Shown here one piece after another: positions 35,104 through 44,109 of a stretch of 64,000 bases of DNA (positions are counted from its first letter, which is position 1; the number at the start of each line of letters is the position of its first letter). The notes below the pieces were generated by a model. The model had not been told where the DNA came from. It searched no databases and worked only from the letters and a program-made list of their open reading frames with translations. The translations under genes and the position numbers were made by a program. The stretch comes from Methanohalobium evestigatum Z-7303 (lineage in GTDB: Archaea > Halobacteriota > Methanosarcinia > Methanosarcinales > Methanosarcinaceae): the NCBI RefSeq assembly GCF_000196655.1, contig NC_014253.1, forward strand, positions 1,116,001 through 1,180,000, read 5' to 3'.

Positions 35104-36465
35104 TTACTGTGCGGGTTTTCTTCTTTTTGATGTATTAATTTCTGAAGTTTCAGCAGACACAATTTCATAAAGGACTGCTTCCTTTCCTTTCTGTTTTCTC
35201 AGAATTCTTCCAAGACGTTGGATATATTCCCTTTTACTTCCGGTACCGCTTAATATGATTCCTACACTGGCTTCTGGAACATCTATTCCTTCATCAAGTA
35301 CTTTTGATGTCACTATGGCATTATAAGTTCCTGATTTGAATTTTTCAAGTATGAGATTTCGTTCCCTTGTAGTTGTTTTGTAAGTTATAGGAGGAATCAG
35401 AAATTCATCGGATATACGATATACCAGCTGATTGTGTTCTGTAAATATAAATACAAAATCATGTATGTGTTTTTTAAGGATATCTCTTAATTTTTCAACT
35501 TTTGCTGAACTGTTAAATGCAATTTCTCTTGCCCGGTTTCTCGCCAGTAACGCTTTCCTCGCTTCCGGATCGCTTCCACTTCTTATTACCAGTTTCTGGA
35601 AATCACCGGGACTTTTCATGGATATATTTTTCTTTTTTAAATAATCTGTAAATATAGAATGGTTCCTTTTATATTCTTTCTTTTCTTCATCTTTTAATGC
35701 AACAGTAATTTTTTCAATCCTGTATGGTGATAGATGTTTGCCTGAAAGACTGGACAACTCCTGCTCAAAAACCTTACCACCAACAAGTCGGTTTAATTCT
35801 TTATGAAGCCCATCTTCTCTTTCATAGGTGGCAGTTAACCCCATCCTGTATGGAGCTATAAACATTTCAGCAATTGTCCGGTATCCCTCAGCTGGTAAAT
35901 GATGCACTTCATCAAAGACAATAAAATTGAATCGGTTACCGATTTTTTCTGCATGAATATAAGCTGAATCATATGTGGAAACAGTAATAGGCTGAATGTC
36001 CTTTTTACCACCGCCAAGTGCCCCGATTTCAATTGAGAAGGCTTTGCTAAGGATTGAACGCCACTGCTCCATCAGGTCTATCGTTGGAACAATCACGATA
36101 ACAGGTGTGTTGCAGTACGCAATAGCGTCCACACCTATGAAGGTCTTACCGCTGCCGGTAGGAAGGACTATTACACCCTGATAATTGTTCTGAATCCATG
36201 AAGAAATAGCATCCTGCTGGTAATCTCTTAACTGTATATTATCTTTATACAAGTGTTTCAGCTCGGGACACGAAACAGGGTTAGGAACACTGTCTTTATA
36301 TTCGATTGATGATTCTTTCAGGTAACTGATGATATTTTTATAATACAATCCATGAGCTCTGAAAGTTTTGCTGCGTTCATCCCAATAAGCATAAGGAACG
36401 CTTATGTTACCGTTGATTTTTACAGTTCCTTGATGATAAGTTAGTTCGGGTATATCAGCTGGCAT
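35104..36465 (-). CDS. xpb: XPB/Rad25-type DNA helicase
   Basis: An SF2 helicase of nucleotide excision repair. Seen: N-terminal damage-recognition-like domain, Walker A VLPTGSGKTFIG, DExH box FDEVHHLPAEG, motif III GLTATYERED, and C-terminal motifs SKVLDEGIDVPEA and QRLGRILRKQKG. Start at ATG 36465 (MPADIPELTYHQG) is preferred; an ATG at 36486 adds seven residues. Operon with bax1. An iscB relic lies just upstream of its start (36541 onward), so the native promoter may have been displaced. Confidence 0.92.
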   Translation of the reverse strand: MPADIPELTYHQGTVKINGNISVPYAYWDERSKTFRAHGLYYKNIISYLKESSIEYKDSVPNPVSCPELKHLYKDNIQLRDYQQDAISSWIQNNYQGVIVLPTGSGKTFIGVDAIAYCNTPVIVIVPTIDLMEQWRSILSKAFSIEIGALGGGKKDIQPITVSTYDSAYIHAEKIGNRFNFIVFDEVHHLPAEGYRTIAEMFIAPYRMGLTATYEREDGLHKELNRLVGGKVFEQELSSLSGKHLSPYRIEKITVALKDEEKKEYKRNHSIFTDYLKKKNISMKSPGDFQKLVIRSGSDPEARKALLARNRAREIAFNSSAKVEKLRDILKKHIHDFVFIFTEHNQLVYRISDEFLIPPITYKTTTRERNLILEKFKSGTYNAIVTSKVLDEGIDVPEASVGIILSGTGSKREYIQRLGRILRKQKGKEAVLYEIVSAETSEINTSKRRKPAQ

Positions 36466-36540
36466 TGTCTTATAACCACTAAACAATCAAGTGGCTTTGT
36501 AGAAAAACTTAACGAGAATTGGGGTTCAGAGGTAGAGAAT

Positions 36541-36699
36541 CCAGATATTTCTGGATTTGTCAAAGGCAAAAGAACATCAGGTAACTTCAGCATCATGGAT
36601 ATATTCGGAAATACCTTCAAGAAAAACCCTAATGTTAAGAAAAACTGCAGGAGGATTTTAGCTAGATGTACAACTCTAACTCAACTGGTACAGATTTAA
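36541..36699 (+). pseudogene. IscB C-terminal relic
   Basis: 52 codons (PDISGFVKGKRTSGNFSI to LVQI, TAA) match the end of the IscB at 15400-16605 in one frame. It has six more residues (KNPNVK region) than the full copy. The catalytic domains are gone. It is followed by the intact right end at 36700-36754. Confidence 0.92.
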
Positions 36700-36754
36700 A
36701 AGAAAGGTCGCATTCCTCTCCCAGCTCGCGCAGGGAGTCTCCTGCGACCAATTG
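36700..36754 (+). repeat. Right end of the IscB relic
   Basis: Same GGTCGCA/TGCGACC hairpin and CGACCAATTG terminus as at 16606-16660; the host flank after it differs (GGTGAACTACC). Confidence 0.85.
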
Positions 36755-36755
36755 G

Positions 36756-36858
36756 GTGAACTACCACTTGGCTAAAGACCAAGTGGCTTCAGAAGGAGTT
36801 TAATCCAAAGAGCCTTACTCTTTAAATCAAAGATTTAAAGATATTTGTAAATTTTCAA
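36756..36858 (-). mobile_element. tnpB element right-end relic
   Basis: GTGAACTACC and the CCACTTGG/CCAAGTGG hairpin are followed by a stretch shared with the 3' end of tnpB copy 1 (GCCTTACTCTTTAAATCAAA, also at 26274). No coding part is left. Confidence 0.75.
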
Positions 36859-36904
36859 TGAAATTTTTAAAATGTAAACAAATGAAGTATTAAAACTAAT
36901 TAAT

Positions 36905-36977
36905 AATGCTAAGTAACGTTTTTTCGTTACGTATATAAGTGTTAATTACTTAAGTACTTATTAAGGGGAGTATATAA
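36905..36977 (+). promoter_or_regulatory. uspA upstream region
   Basis: An inverted repeat GTAACG/CGTTAC around six T (about 36913-36930), a TATA-like TATATAAG (about 36932-36939), and GGGGAG before the ATG. Confidence 0.45.
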
Positions 36978-37418
36978 ATGACAGGTGAATACAATAAAAT
37001 CTTAATTGCTACCGATGGTTCAGAAAATTCCAAAAACGCAGTCCAATCAGGGATAAATCTTGCTAAAAATACAGGTGCAAAGGTATATACAGTATATATA
37101 ATTGAACCTGTAAGTGCTGCAATGTCTCGCAAAGGTCCAGACTGGGCTAAATCTGCAATGGAAATGATGAGAAAAGAAGGTGAAAAAGCTACGGAATACG
37201 TAGAAAAAATTGGTCAAGAAGCAGACATTGATGTGGAATCTATAATACTTGAGGGCGACCCTGCTGAAGAAGTCATCAAATTTGCCGATAAAAATGATAT
37301 CAACCTTATTGTTATGGGTACCAGGGGTCTTTCTGGTATTAAACGGTTCATGGTTGGGAGTGTAGCTGATAAAGTGGTAAGACATTCTGAAAAAGAAGTA
37401 CTGGTTGTTCCATCCTGA
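36978..37418 (+). CDS. Universal stress protein, UspA family
   Basis: A 146-residue UspA domain: N-terminal KILIATDGSENSKNAV, and the ATP-binding motif GTRGLSGIKRFMVGSVADKV near the C-terminus (G-2x-G-9x-G-S type), so it probably binds ATP. Such proteins respond to stress in the cytoplasm. AAGGGGAG precedes the ATG. It stands alone. Confidence 0.95.
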   Translation: MTGEYNKILIATDGSENSKNAVQSGINLAKNTGAKVYTVYIIEPVSAAMSRKGPDWAKSAMEMMRKEGEKATEYVEKIGQEADIDVESIILEGDPAEEVIKFADKNDINLIVMGTRGLSGIKRFMVGSVADKVVRHSEKEVLVVPS

Positions 37419-37436
37419 CTGATTGAATCTACGAGA

Positions 37437-37540
37437 GAACAGGATGTTCGGCAATTCCAGTATACTATTAACCTAGTTTTATCTATTAAACAAATAAAGA
37501 TAATTCATAGGTTAAATTATTTATCAGAATTTATCATTGT
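37437..37540 (-). repeat. R1 repeat, reverse orientation
   Basis: GATGTTCGGCAATTCCAG then GTTTTATCTATTAAACAAAT and AAAGATAATTCATAGGTTAA, matching the reverse complement of the copy at 53127-53299. Confidence 0.65.
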
Positions 37541-37593
37541 ATAAAATTTTAAAATATATATTAAAAATAAAAGAGTACAGTGTAAAACTGTAC

Positions 37594-37740
37594 TTAATTT
37601 CTTCTTTTCAATACAATATAGACTGCACCAAGCATGCCAAGAGCCAGAAGTGATGTAAATCCTGGAGTTGATTCAGTTTCTTCAGATTCATTTTGCTCTG
37701 TATCGGATTTTGGTTCTGTTTCAGGTTCTGGCTCAGTTTT
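37594..37740 (-). pseudogene. C-terminal tail of a PGF-CTERM surface protein
   Basis: A Glu/Pro/Thr-rich linker leads to TPGFTSLLALGMLGAVYIVL and basic KRRN, the PGF-CTERM sorting signal processed by archaeosortase A. There is an in-frame stop just upstream and no start, so only the tail is left of a once larger secreted glycoprotein. Confidence 0.8.
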
Positions 37741-37982
37741 CTCTTAAAACACTTTGCAGTTTTATTTTTATAGATGATTCATGTGGATTTTTTAAACTGT
37801 TTTGTGATTTTAGTTGATTTTAGTGGGTTTGCCTGAAAAATCCAGTTGACCAAAAAGTTGCAAAATTTTCTTGTCGTCTTCGATTAAACTCATTCTTTCA
37901 TAACTGATAAAATTTTTCATTATATGAGATTTTATTTAAAAATAAAAATCAGGTGATAAAATAGGATAAAAGAAAACTCATT

Positions 37983-38427
37983 ATGATGCCGATATTTCTG
38001 GCAGCATTTCTTCTTAATACAGGCATGACTACAGCTGCAGAATCTAATTCAGGAGGCCTTCAGGCACAATCAAACAAAATGCAAACAGGTTATGATGTCA
38101 AATCTCAGGCTAGTACTTTCAACACGTCCGAATATGCAAAGTCATTTCCAGAAAATATGATACGTGGCAATCCCGAGTATACAAGGTCTTTAACTCATGC
38201 AGATCTCAATGGCGACGGTAAACAGGACATTATAGTAACCAAACATGGTGTTAACTATCTGTATAAAGGAGATGGAAAAGGAGGTTTCACCGCCTATAAA
38301 ATGCATGATAAATCAAAAAATACTAATTCGGTATCAATAGCTGATGTCAATGGTGATGGCATCCAGACATCATAACCGGTAACGGTAATGATGCGAATTA
38401 CTGGTATGAAAATGACGGTAGGACGAT
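37983..38427 (+). pseudogene. FG-GAP/VCBS-repeat secreted protein, frameshifted and truncated
   Basis: Signal peptide (MMPIFLAAFLLNTGMTTAA), then two repeats of the calcium-binding type (DLNGDGKQDIIV and DVNGDGI). At about 38364 one base seems lost: the next frame continues DIITGNGNDANYWYENDGR. The protein is cut off at about 38427 by an IS607 remnant. Confidence 0.8.
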
Positions 38428-38985
38428 TTAGAAAAACAAGCTGATGTTGTTTCTTTATACTGCGCTTCCAATGGTTACGAATTTAAGATTATAAGAGATA
38501 TAGGTTCTGGATTAAATTACAACAAAAAAGGATTGAAAGAACTTATTGAACTTGTAAAACGAAAACAAATCGAAAGAGCTGTTGTCAATTATAAAGACCG
38601 TCTCATGAGATTTGGGTTCGAAATTTTCGAGGAGCTATGTAAGTCAAATGGTGTTAAAATAGAAATAATCAATCAAACAGAAGACAAAATATACGAAAAC
38701 GAATGAGTTGAAGATTTTCTTACTATCATCACGGTCTTTTCCGCAAAACTTTACGGAAGCCGAAGTCATAAGAACAAAAAATGCTGTATTTGTGGAGATG
38801 TAGAAAAGAAGAATCCGGAAGTAAGAACTTTTACCTGTAAAAAATGCGGTCTAACCCTTTCGAGAGATATAAACAGCGCCGTAAATATTGCTAAAAAAGA
38901 AATACCTTTGTCTGGCATGGACTACAAGGTAATCTCAAAGAACCTTTGTATATTGCATATTGGAGATACAATAACTCGAAAATAA
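38428..38985 (+). pseudogene. IS607-type relic: TnpA recombinase fused to TnpB C-terminus
   Basis: The first part (YCASNGYEFKIIRDIGSGLN, VVNYKDRLMRFGFE, DFLTIITVFSAKLYG) is the C-terminal part of the serine recombinase TnpA of IS607 elements. It has a TGA stop at 38704. Without a frame change it joins at about 38770 to a TnpB zinc ribbon and RuvC-III (CCICGDV...CKKCG, SRDINSAVNIA). An internal deletion removed the rest of tnpB and the N-terminus of tnpA. Confidence 0.85.
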
Positions 38986-39119
38986 ATATGCAAACGAATT
39001 AAACGAGAATGATGATACATTCACACCTAAATTTACATAAAATCATGTAAACTTAGGAGTGCGGAAGTGCAATACCCCGTACATAAATATCGCATTATAG
39101 AGTTGCTTCATGGAATGTA

Positions 39120-39257
39120 CATATTGTTGGCATGACAGTTGATGGTGTTGATGATGCTCCCAGACTTAAAAAAGCAGATGTTGGTATTGCAGTCTCAAGC
39201 GCCACTGCTGCAGCCAAATACGTTGAGTATATTGTCTTCACAAAAATTGAGCAGTAG
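39120..39257 (+). pseudogene. P-type ATPase fragment
   Basis: [20 protein letters not shown] is the hinge motif (normally [20 protein letters not shown]) of P-type cation ATPases, followed by A-rich residues and EYIVF. The changed T-V-D and D-D show decay. About 45 codons remain, with no start. Confidence 0.85.
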
Positions 39258-39271
39258 ATTATTCTATTTTA

Positions 39272-40048
39272 TCATTTACTTTTAGAATCTTGCAGTAGTG
39301 TTTCTACTATATTTTTATGTATATAAGCTGAAATTGGGACTTTACTAACGATTGCTGTCCTTTTCCCGTTTTCTTTATGAATTTTAATGTTTACTTTTTC
39401 ATCTACTGTTATATTACCTTCGGGTTCATACATAATCCCATCACTTTGTATGCCTTCGGTAATGAACTTGGTTAAGCCAATAAAATGAGATCGTTCTTTT
39501 AAATCGTCTATATTTACAAAATTAACGTGAATCTTGTCTGGGAACATTTTTTGGTCTTCATGTTTGCCTATATATATACAAGTTATTTTTTTATCAATTT
39601 CATCTAAATAATTAGAAATTTCATTCAGAAAATCTAGGTCAAAAACTTCTATAAGTATTTCTTTTTGGCTCGTACTTATAAGATTTTGAACTCTGGTTGT
39701 TACAGCCCAGTTACCTTTAACCATCCAAATCGAGGGAGAATCATCATGTTTGTCCAATCTATATCTCTCTAAATTATGAATGCACTCTTCTGCAGTTCTG
39801 ATAGTATCATTTTCCAGTTTCCTTATCACTTTTCTGGGTTCCATTGGTCTAAAACGGTTTGGGTGACCATATTGTACTTCTACAAAACCTTTTTCTTCCA
39901 AACTTTTTATTGTATCGTAAACTTTCGGTCTTGGTACGCTACTACTGTCTGATATTTCTCTTGCAGTAGCATCACCCAAGCCAACAAGAGTTATATATAC
40001 ATCGGCTTCGTAACCATTTAATCCTAATTTTTTCAGCTTATCAATCAT
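39272..40048 (-). CDS. TrmB-family transcriptional regulator
   Basis: An N-terminal winged helix (LGLNGYEADVYITLVGLGDATAREIS, then SSSVPRPKVYDTIKSLEEKGF) is typical of TrmB regulators, followed by a coiled coil and a C-terminal effector domain of about 150 residues. It is divergent from the ABC exporter at 40164 with 115 bases between, so it probably controls that operon and itself. The ligand is unknown. Confidence 0.9.
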   Translation of the reverse strand: MIDKLKKLGLNGYEADVYITLVGLGDATAREISDSSSVPRPKVYDTIKSLEEKGFVEVQYGHPNRFRPMEPRKVIRKLENDTIRTAEECIHNLERYRLDKHDDSPSIWMVKGNWAVTTRVQNLISTSQKEILIEVFDLDFLNEISNYLDEIDKKITCIYIGKHEDQKMFPDKIHVNFVNIDDLKERSHFIGLTKFITEGIQSDGIMYEPEGNITVDEKVNIKIHKENGKRTAIVSKVPISAYIHKNIVETLLQDSKSK

Positions 40049-40163
40049 GTAACAACTTTTGTTACAACAAATTTATATATTTACTGATATGTTTAGGTTT
40101 GGAATTAAGCCCCTTACAGATGTATCAAATTTAGGTAATTCAAAATAATAGAGGTCAGATAAA

Positions 40164-40901
40164 GTGGGTGCCATAGAAGTTGAAAATCTAAAGAAGAAGT
40201 ACCACAAATTCACAGCAGTTGATGGTATATCATTCAGTGTCGAGGAAGGGGAAATTTTTGCATTTCTGGGTCCTAATGGTGCCGGTAAAACAACTTCGCT
40301 TAAAATCCTAACAACAATACTCCATCCAACATCCGGTAATATAAGAGTTAACGGATATGATGTCCTTCATAAGAAGAACGATGTCAGGAAGTCAATCGGT
40401 GTAATTTTTCAGGACAACAGTCTGGATGATAAATTAACTGCATATGAAAATATGGAATACCATGCTGTTCTCTACAAGGTGCCAAAGGAAGAGATTAGAG
40501 AACGGGTGGACAAACTCCTTGGTAATGTTGAATTGCTGGATAGGAAAAACGACCTGATTAAAACATTTTCGGGGGGTATGAAACGCAGAATTGAAATTGC
40601 AAGAGGACTTATCCATACCCCTAAAGTACTGTTTCTCGATGAACCCACTCTGGGTCTGGATGCACACACTAGAGCTTTTTTGTGGGAATATATAAGGGAT
40701 CTTAAGGAAAACAGCAACCTTACCGTATTTCTAACAACACATAATCTGGATGAAGCTGAAAAAATAGCAGACCGTATAGCTATAATCGATAAAGGTCAAA
40801 TTCAGACAATCGGAACTTTTGAACAGATAAAGAAAATGACAGGAACCAATACCCTTGAACAGGCGTTCTTGAAATTGACAGGACATGAAATCCGAAATTA
40901 A
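40164..40901 (+). CDS. ABC transporter ATPase (DrrA/CcmA-like)
   Basis: Walker A GPNGAGKTTSL, signature TFSGGMKRRIEIARGL, Walker B VLFLDEPTLGLD and H-loop TTHNLDEAEK. 245 residues, soluble. GTG start after GAGGTC. With the permease that starts 38 bases after its stop it forms an ABC-2 type exporter, likely for a drug, lipid or cell-surface compound. Confidence 0.95.
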   Translation: MGAIEVENLKKKYHKFTAVDGISFSVEEGEIFAFLGPNGAGKTTSLKILTTILHPTSGNIRVNGYDVLHKKNDVRKSIGVIFQDNSLDDKLTAYENMEYHAVLYKVPKEEIRERVDKLLGNVELLDRKNDLIKTFSGGMKRRIEIARGLIHTPKVLFLDEPTLGLDAHTRAFLWEYIRDLKENSNLTVFLTTHNLDEAEKIADRIAIIDKGQIQTIGTFEQIKKMTGTNTLEQAFLKLTGHEIRN

Positions 40902-40938
40902 CTATTCTAAACTTACCGGATTTAAGAAGTGATTTTTA

Positions 40939-41688
40939 ATGATTGAATCGATACGCATCATGTGGATAAGACAGATAAAAGAATACTGGAGGTCAAAACC
41001 AAGGCTAATAGCTTCAATTGTTCAACCTACCATATTCCTTATGGCACTTGGATTTGGTCTTGGTCCAGTATTTAAACAGGCAGGTGGGTTAGATTACGTG
41101 CAGTTCCTTACACCTGGTATTCTCGGGATGGCAATTTTGTTCGGGTCGGTATTTAACGGTGTGTCTCTTCTATGGGACAAACAGTTCGGTTTTTTAAAGG
41201 AGACCCTTGTAGCCCCAGTTCCTCGTATAACATTGTTGATAGGACGCTCCATAGGAGGAGCTACAACTGCCGTGTTTCAGGGTATCGTATTGTTGGCGGT
41301 AAGTTATTTCATAGGATTTAGAATGGATAGTCTTTTGCATATACCATTGGTAATTCTGTTCATGTTTTTGATTGCATTTTTGTTTTCACTACTTGGAATT
41401 TCAATGGGTGCAAAACTGGATGACCCTGAAGCTTTCCCCTTAATAATCAATCTTGTAATAATACCGATTTTTTTCCTCTCAGGAGCACTATTTCCTATAA
41501 ATAATCTTCCTAGTACCGTTACTACAATAGCAAAACTCAATCCATTATCTTATGGTGTCGATGGTTTACGGGGCACTATGATAGGTAGCTCTGATTTTGG
41601 AATAGCTACTGATGTGGGTATATTACTGGTTGTTACGTTTGTACTTTTGATTATAAGTAGCTATCTTTTTGAAAGACTGGAAACCTGA
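40939..41688 (+). CDS. ABC-2 type transporter permease
   Basis: Six hydrophobic helices in 249 residues, with the ABC-2 pattern FLTPGILGMAILFGSVFNG and a C-terminal PLSYGVDGLRG motif. Partner of the ATPase just upstream. A hairpin terminator follows. Confidence 0.92.
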   Translation: MIESIRIMWIRQIKEYWRSKPRLIASIVQPTIFLMALGFGLGPVFKQAGGLDYVQFLTPGILGMAILFGSVFNGVSLLWDKQFGFLKETLVAPVPRITLLIGRSIGGATTAVFQGIVLLAVSYFIGFRMDSLLHIPLVILFMFLIAFLFSLLGISMGAKLDDPEAFPLIINLVIIPIFFLSGALFPINNLPSTVTTIAKLNPLSYGVDGLRGTMIGSSDFGIATDVGILLVVTFVLLIISSYLFERLET

Positions 41689-41716
41689 ATTTTTCAATAC
41701 AGGTTTTTTCTTTTTT
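41682..41716 (+). terminator. Terminator after the ABC exporter operon
   Basis: AAACCTG and CAGGTTT pair around a short AT loop, followed by a T-rich run. Confidence 0.7.
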
Positions 41717-41769
41717 ATATAATATTTTCATTTGTTTGATTGTCGATGTCAGGAATATATTTTAAATCA

Positions 41770-41940
41770 TTTCAGAATTAGAGAGTTTTATCAGAATAGG
41801 ATTTCTACAGAGCCAAATAAACATCAAAATTAAAGGGTTTTTCGAGATCCTCCATAGTCAATAAATCAAGGTTTGTTGCTTATAATCCTATCAACAATAT
41901 CGCATATTAAAAACAAAAAACTTATTATTAACTATGTTGT
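41770..41940. repeat. Composite of R3, reversed R4 and a decayed R1 cassette
   Basis: R3 at 41770-41812 (ends GGATTTCTACAGAGCC), reversed R4 at about 41822-41848 (GGTTTTTCGAGATCCTCC), then about 41854-41940 with TTTGTTGCTTATAATCCTAT and CAACAATATCG, similar to the R1 cassette core. No gene in this 343-base gap. Confidence 0.6.
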
Positions 41941-42031
41941 GTGAGGAAATGACAAAACTGCAAAAAACCTATTTTGCAATTTCGGTTTATAACAATTAAA
42001 AATAAACACAAATCAAAAGGAAGCGTACTTT

Positions 42032-43966
42032 ATGTCAAACGAATACAAGTGGTTTTTAAAAGATGCAGTTGTAGATAAGGGTCTATGTACACTATGCGGT
42101 GCATGTGCAGCGGTCTGCCCTTACGAGATTATCGAATTTGATGAGAATGGTCCGAGATTAAAGGAAGAGTGCTATAGAAACGGAGAAGGTGCTTGTAAGG
42201 ATGTCTGTCAACGGGTTATGACAGATGCTTCTCGTATATCGATGAATGTATTCAATTTCAAAGCTAAGCCTCCTTCACTTATCGGTCAATTTGAAAGGGT
42301 TACATCTGCAAGAGCGACCAATTCTACAATAAGGAATAAAGGGCAAGATGGTGGCGCTGTAACTGCACTCCTTGATTATTGTTTCGATAACGGTTTAATC
42401 GATGGAGCTGTTAATACTGCTGATTTTACAAAACCAAGTTCTCGTATCGTTACAAACAAAGAAGAACTTCAGGAGTCTCAGGGTTCAAAATATTCGGCAT
42501 TACCAGTGATGTCAGCTCTTCGCCAGGTTAACGATGAATTAGAAAATGTTGCTATGGTAGGTCTTCCCTGTCAAGTATACGGTACCAGAAGAACACAATT
42601 TTTCAAAGGACTCAATGTTCATCCTTTAGAAATTGGTACAGATGGTGAGAAAGCTAATATTCCTAACATCCCTTATGTCATAGGTTTGTTCTGCATGGAG
42701 AATTTTAACTACGATAAACTCTCCGGATATCTAGAAAGCATAGGGATTGATTTGTCCAAGATAAAGAAATATGCGATAAGGTTAGATGAAATGATCATCA
42801 TGACTGATGAAGGGAATGTTGAAATTTCTCTAAAGGATATTGAAGACTATGTATGGGATGGTTGCCATATTTGTAGGGATGCTGTATCCAAAGTAGCTGA
42901 TATTTCAGCCGGTCATGTAGGTTCCTCGACAGGATGGACAACACTAATCGCTAGAAACGCTAAAGGACTGGAACTACTTGAGGCTGCAGAAAAGGATGGA
43001 TATTTAGAAACATCCGATAAAGTTGATGTTGAAGATATTGAAGATTTTGCTAATATCAAGATGAGAAAGTTTAAGAATGAACTTAAAAAACGCCTTAATG
43101 ACGGTAAAGAAGTTAATTTCTACTGGGTAAGGGATTATCCTGGTGTACGACCAGAAGTAAATGGTACTAACTTTGTCAAGATAAAAACTAATTCAGGAAT
43201 TGCAGACCACGAATATATTTCCAAGGTTGCAGAACTTGCTGGAAAATATGGTGACGGTACCCTGGAAATGACTACAAGAAAAAGTATCGAGATACAGGGA
43301 GTTAAAGGAGAACACATTGACGATTTGATGTCAGAAGTATACGAAAGTGGACTTAAAACTATTGGGATGGGATATGCTACCGCATGTCCGGGTACTGCTT
43401 ATTGTCCAGAAGGTATCGTTGAAACAAAAGAACTTGCCAACAAAATTACAAACCAGTTTGCACAGAGACTTACACCTCACAAAATGAAAGTTGGTATTGC
43501 AGGGTGCCCAAACAGTTGCGTCAGAGCAGAAAGTAATGATATAGGTATCGTTGGTCAAATGCGGCCCAAAATCGATGAAGAAAAATGTACTGGATGTGGA
43601 AGATGCAGTGAATTATGCAAATTAAATGCAATCTCGATAGTCGCAGGGAAAGCCGTTATTGATAGGGATCTGTGTATCAATTGTGGTTGGTGTGTTCGCG
43701 GTTGCCCTCATGAAGGTGCTGTCGAAGATAAAACCGGTTATTCTATATGGATCGGTGGAAATGATGCTAGAAGACCTACAAATGGTATCCTCTTAAAAGA
43801 ATTCTGTACTGAGGACGAAATGGTGTCTATAATAGATAAATTAGGCAAGGTTTTTGTTAAATATCGAACAAAACCTGGAAAAGAGAGGTTAGGTAATATC
43901 ATCGATCTGGTTGGAGAAGGACAGTTTATCAAAGAAGTATTGAGTGAGTCAGCTAGCAATGGTTAA
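42032..43966 (+). CDS. fsr: F420-dependent sulfite reductase-like protein (Fsr)
   Basis: A two-part enzyme of 644 residues. The N-half has a ferredoxin-like CTLCGACAAVCP motif and an FpoF/FrhB-type domain (GLPCQVYGTRR, about 40-330) that takes electrons from F420H2. The C-half is a dissimilatory sulfite reductase-like siroheme domain: the cluster/siroheme cysteines are in ACPGTAYCPEG and AGCPNSC, with an inserted ferredoxin CTGCGRCSELC...CINCGWCVRGCP. Fsr of other methanogens reduces sulfite; related proteins in Methanosarcinales-type archaea have been linked to nitrite. The substrate here is therefore open. AAGGAAG precedes the ATG. It is a single gene among repeats. Confidence 0.9.
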   Translation: MSNEYKWFLKDAVVDKGLCTLCGACAAVCPYEIIEFDENGPRLKEECYRNGEGACKDVCQRVMTDASRISMNVFNFKAKPPSLIGQFERVTSARATNSTIRNKGQDGGAVTALLDYCFDNGLIDGAVNTADFTKPSSRIVTNKEELQESQGSKYSALPVMSALRQVNDELENVAMVGLPCQVYGTRRTQFFKGLNVHPLEIGTDGEKANIPNIPYVIGLFCMENFNYDKLSGYLESIGIDLSKIKKYAIRLDEMIIMTDEGNVEISLKDIEDYVWDGCHICRDAVSKVADISAGHVGSSTGWTTLIARNAKGLELLEAAEKDGYLETSDKVDVEDIEDFANIKMRKFKNELKKRLNDGKEVNFYWVRDYPGVRPEVNGTNFVKIKTNSGIADHEYISKVAELAGKYGDGTLEMTTRKSIEIQGVKGEHIDDLMSEVYESGLKTIGMGYATACPGTAYCPEGIVETKELANKITNQFAQRLTPHKMKVGIAGCPNSCVRAESNDIGIVGQMRPKIDEEKCTGCGRCSELCKLNAISIVAGKAVIDRDLCINCGWCVRGCPHEGAVEDKTGYSIWIGGNDARRPTNGILLKEFCTEDEMVSIIDKLGKVFVKYRTKPGKERLGNIIDLVGEGQFIKEVLSESASNG

Positions 43967-43998
43967 ACAGGCTGTCTAACAATCTTTAATCAAATTAT

Positions 43999-44053
43999 AT
44001 AGAGGATTTCGAAAAACTCCTTTATTTTGGTGTTTATTTATAAACTCTTTATA
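43999..44053 (+). repeat. R4 repeat copy 2
   Basis: TAGAGGATTTCGAAAAACTC, TTTGGTGTTTATTTATAAAC and CTTTATA; compare 12354-12409. It is preceded by AAACAGGCTGTCTAACAATC, which resembles the inner part of an R1 end. Confidence 0.75.
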
Positions 44054-44109
44054 AAAAAATACCCGAGTTTGTAAGTAAATCGAAATTCTCTATAGATTCT
44101 CTCAAACCA

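Noticed and set aside
36978-37454. Minus-strand frames of 60 and 135 codons over uspA
   Set aside because: Shadows of a clear UspA gene.
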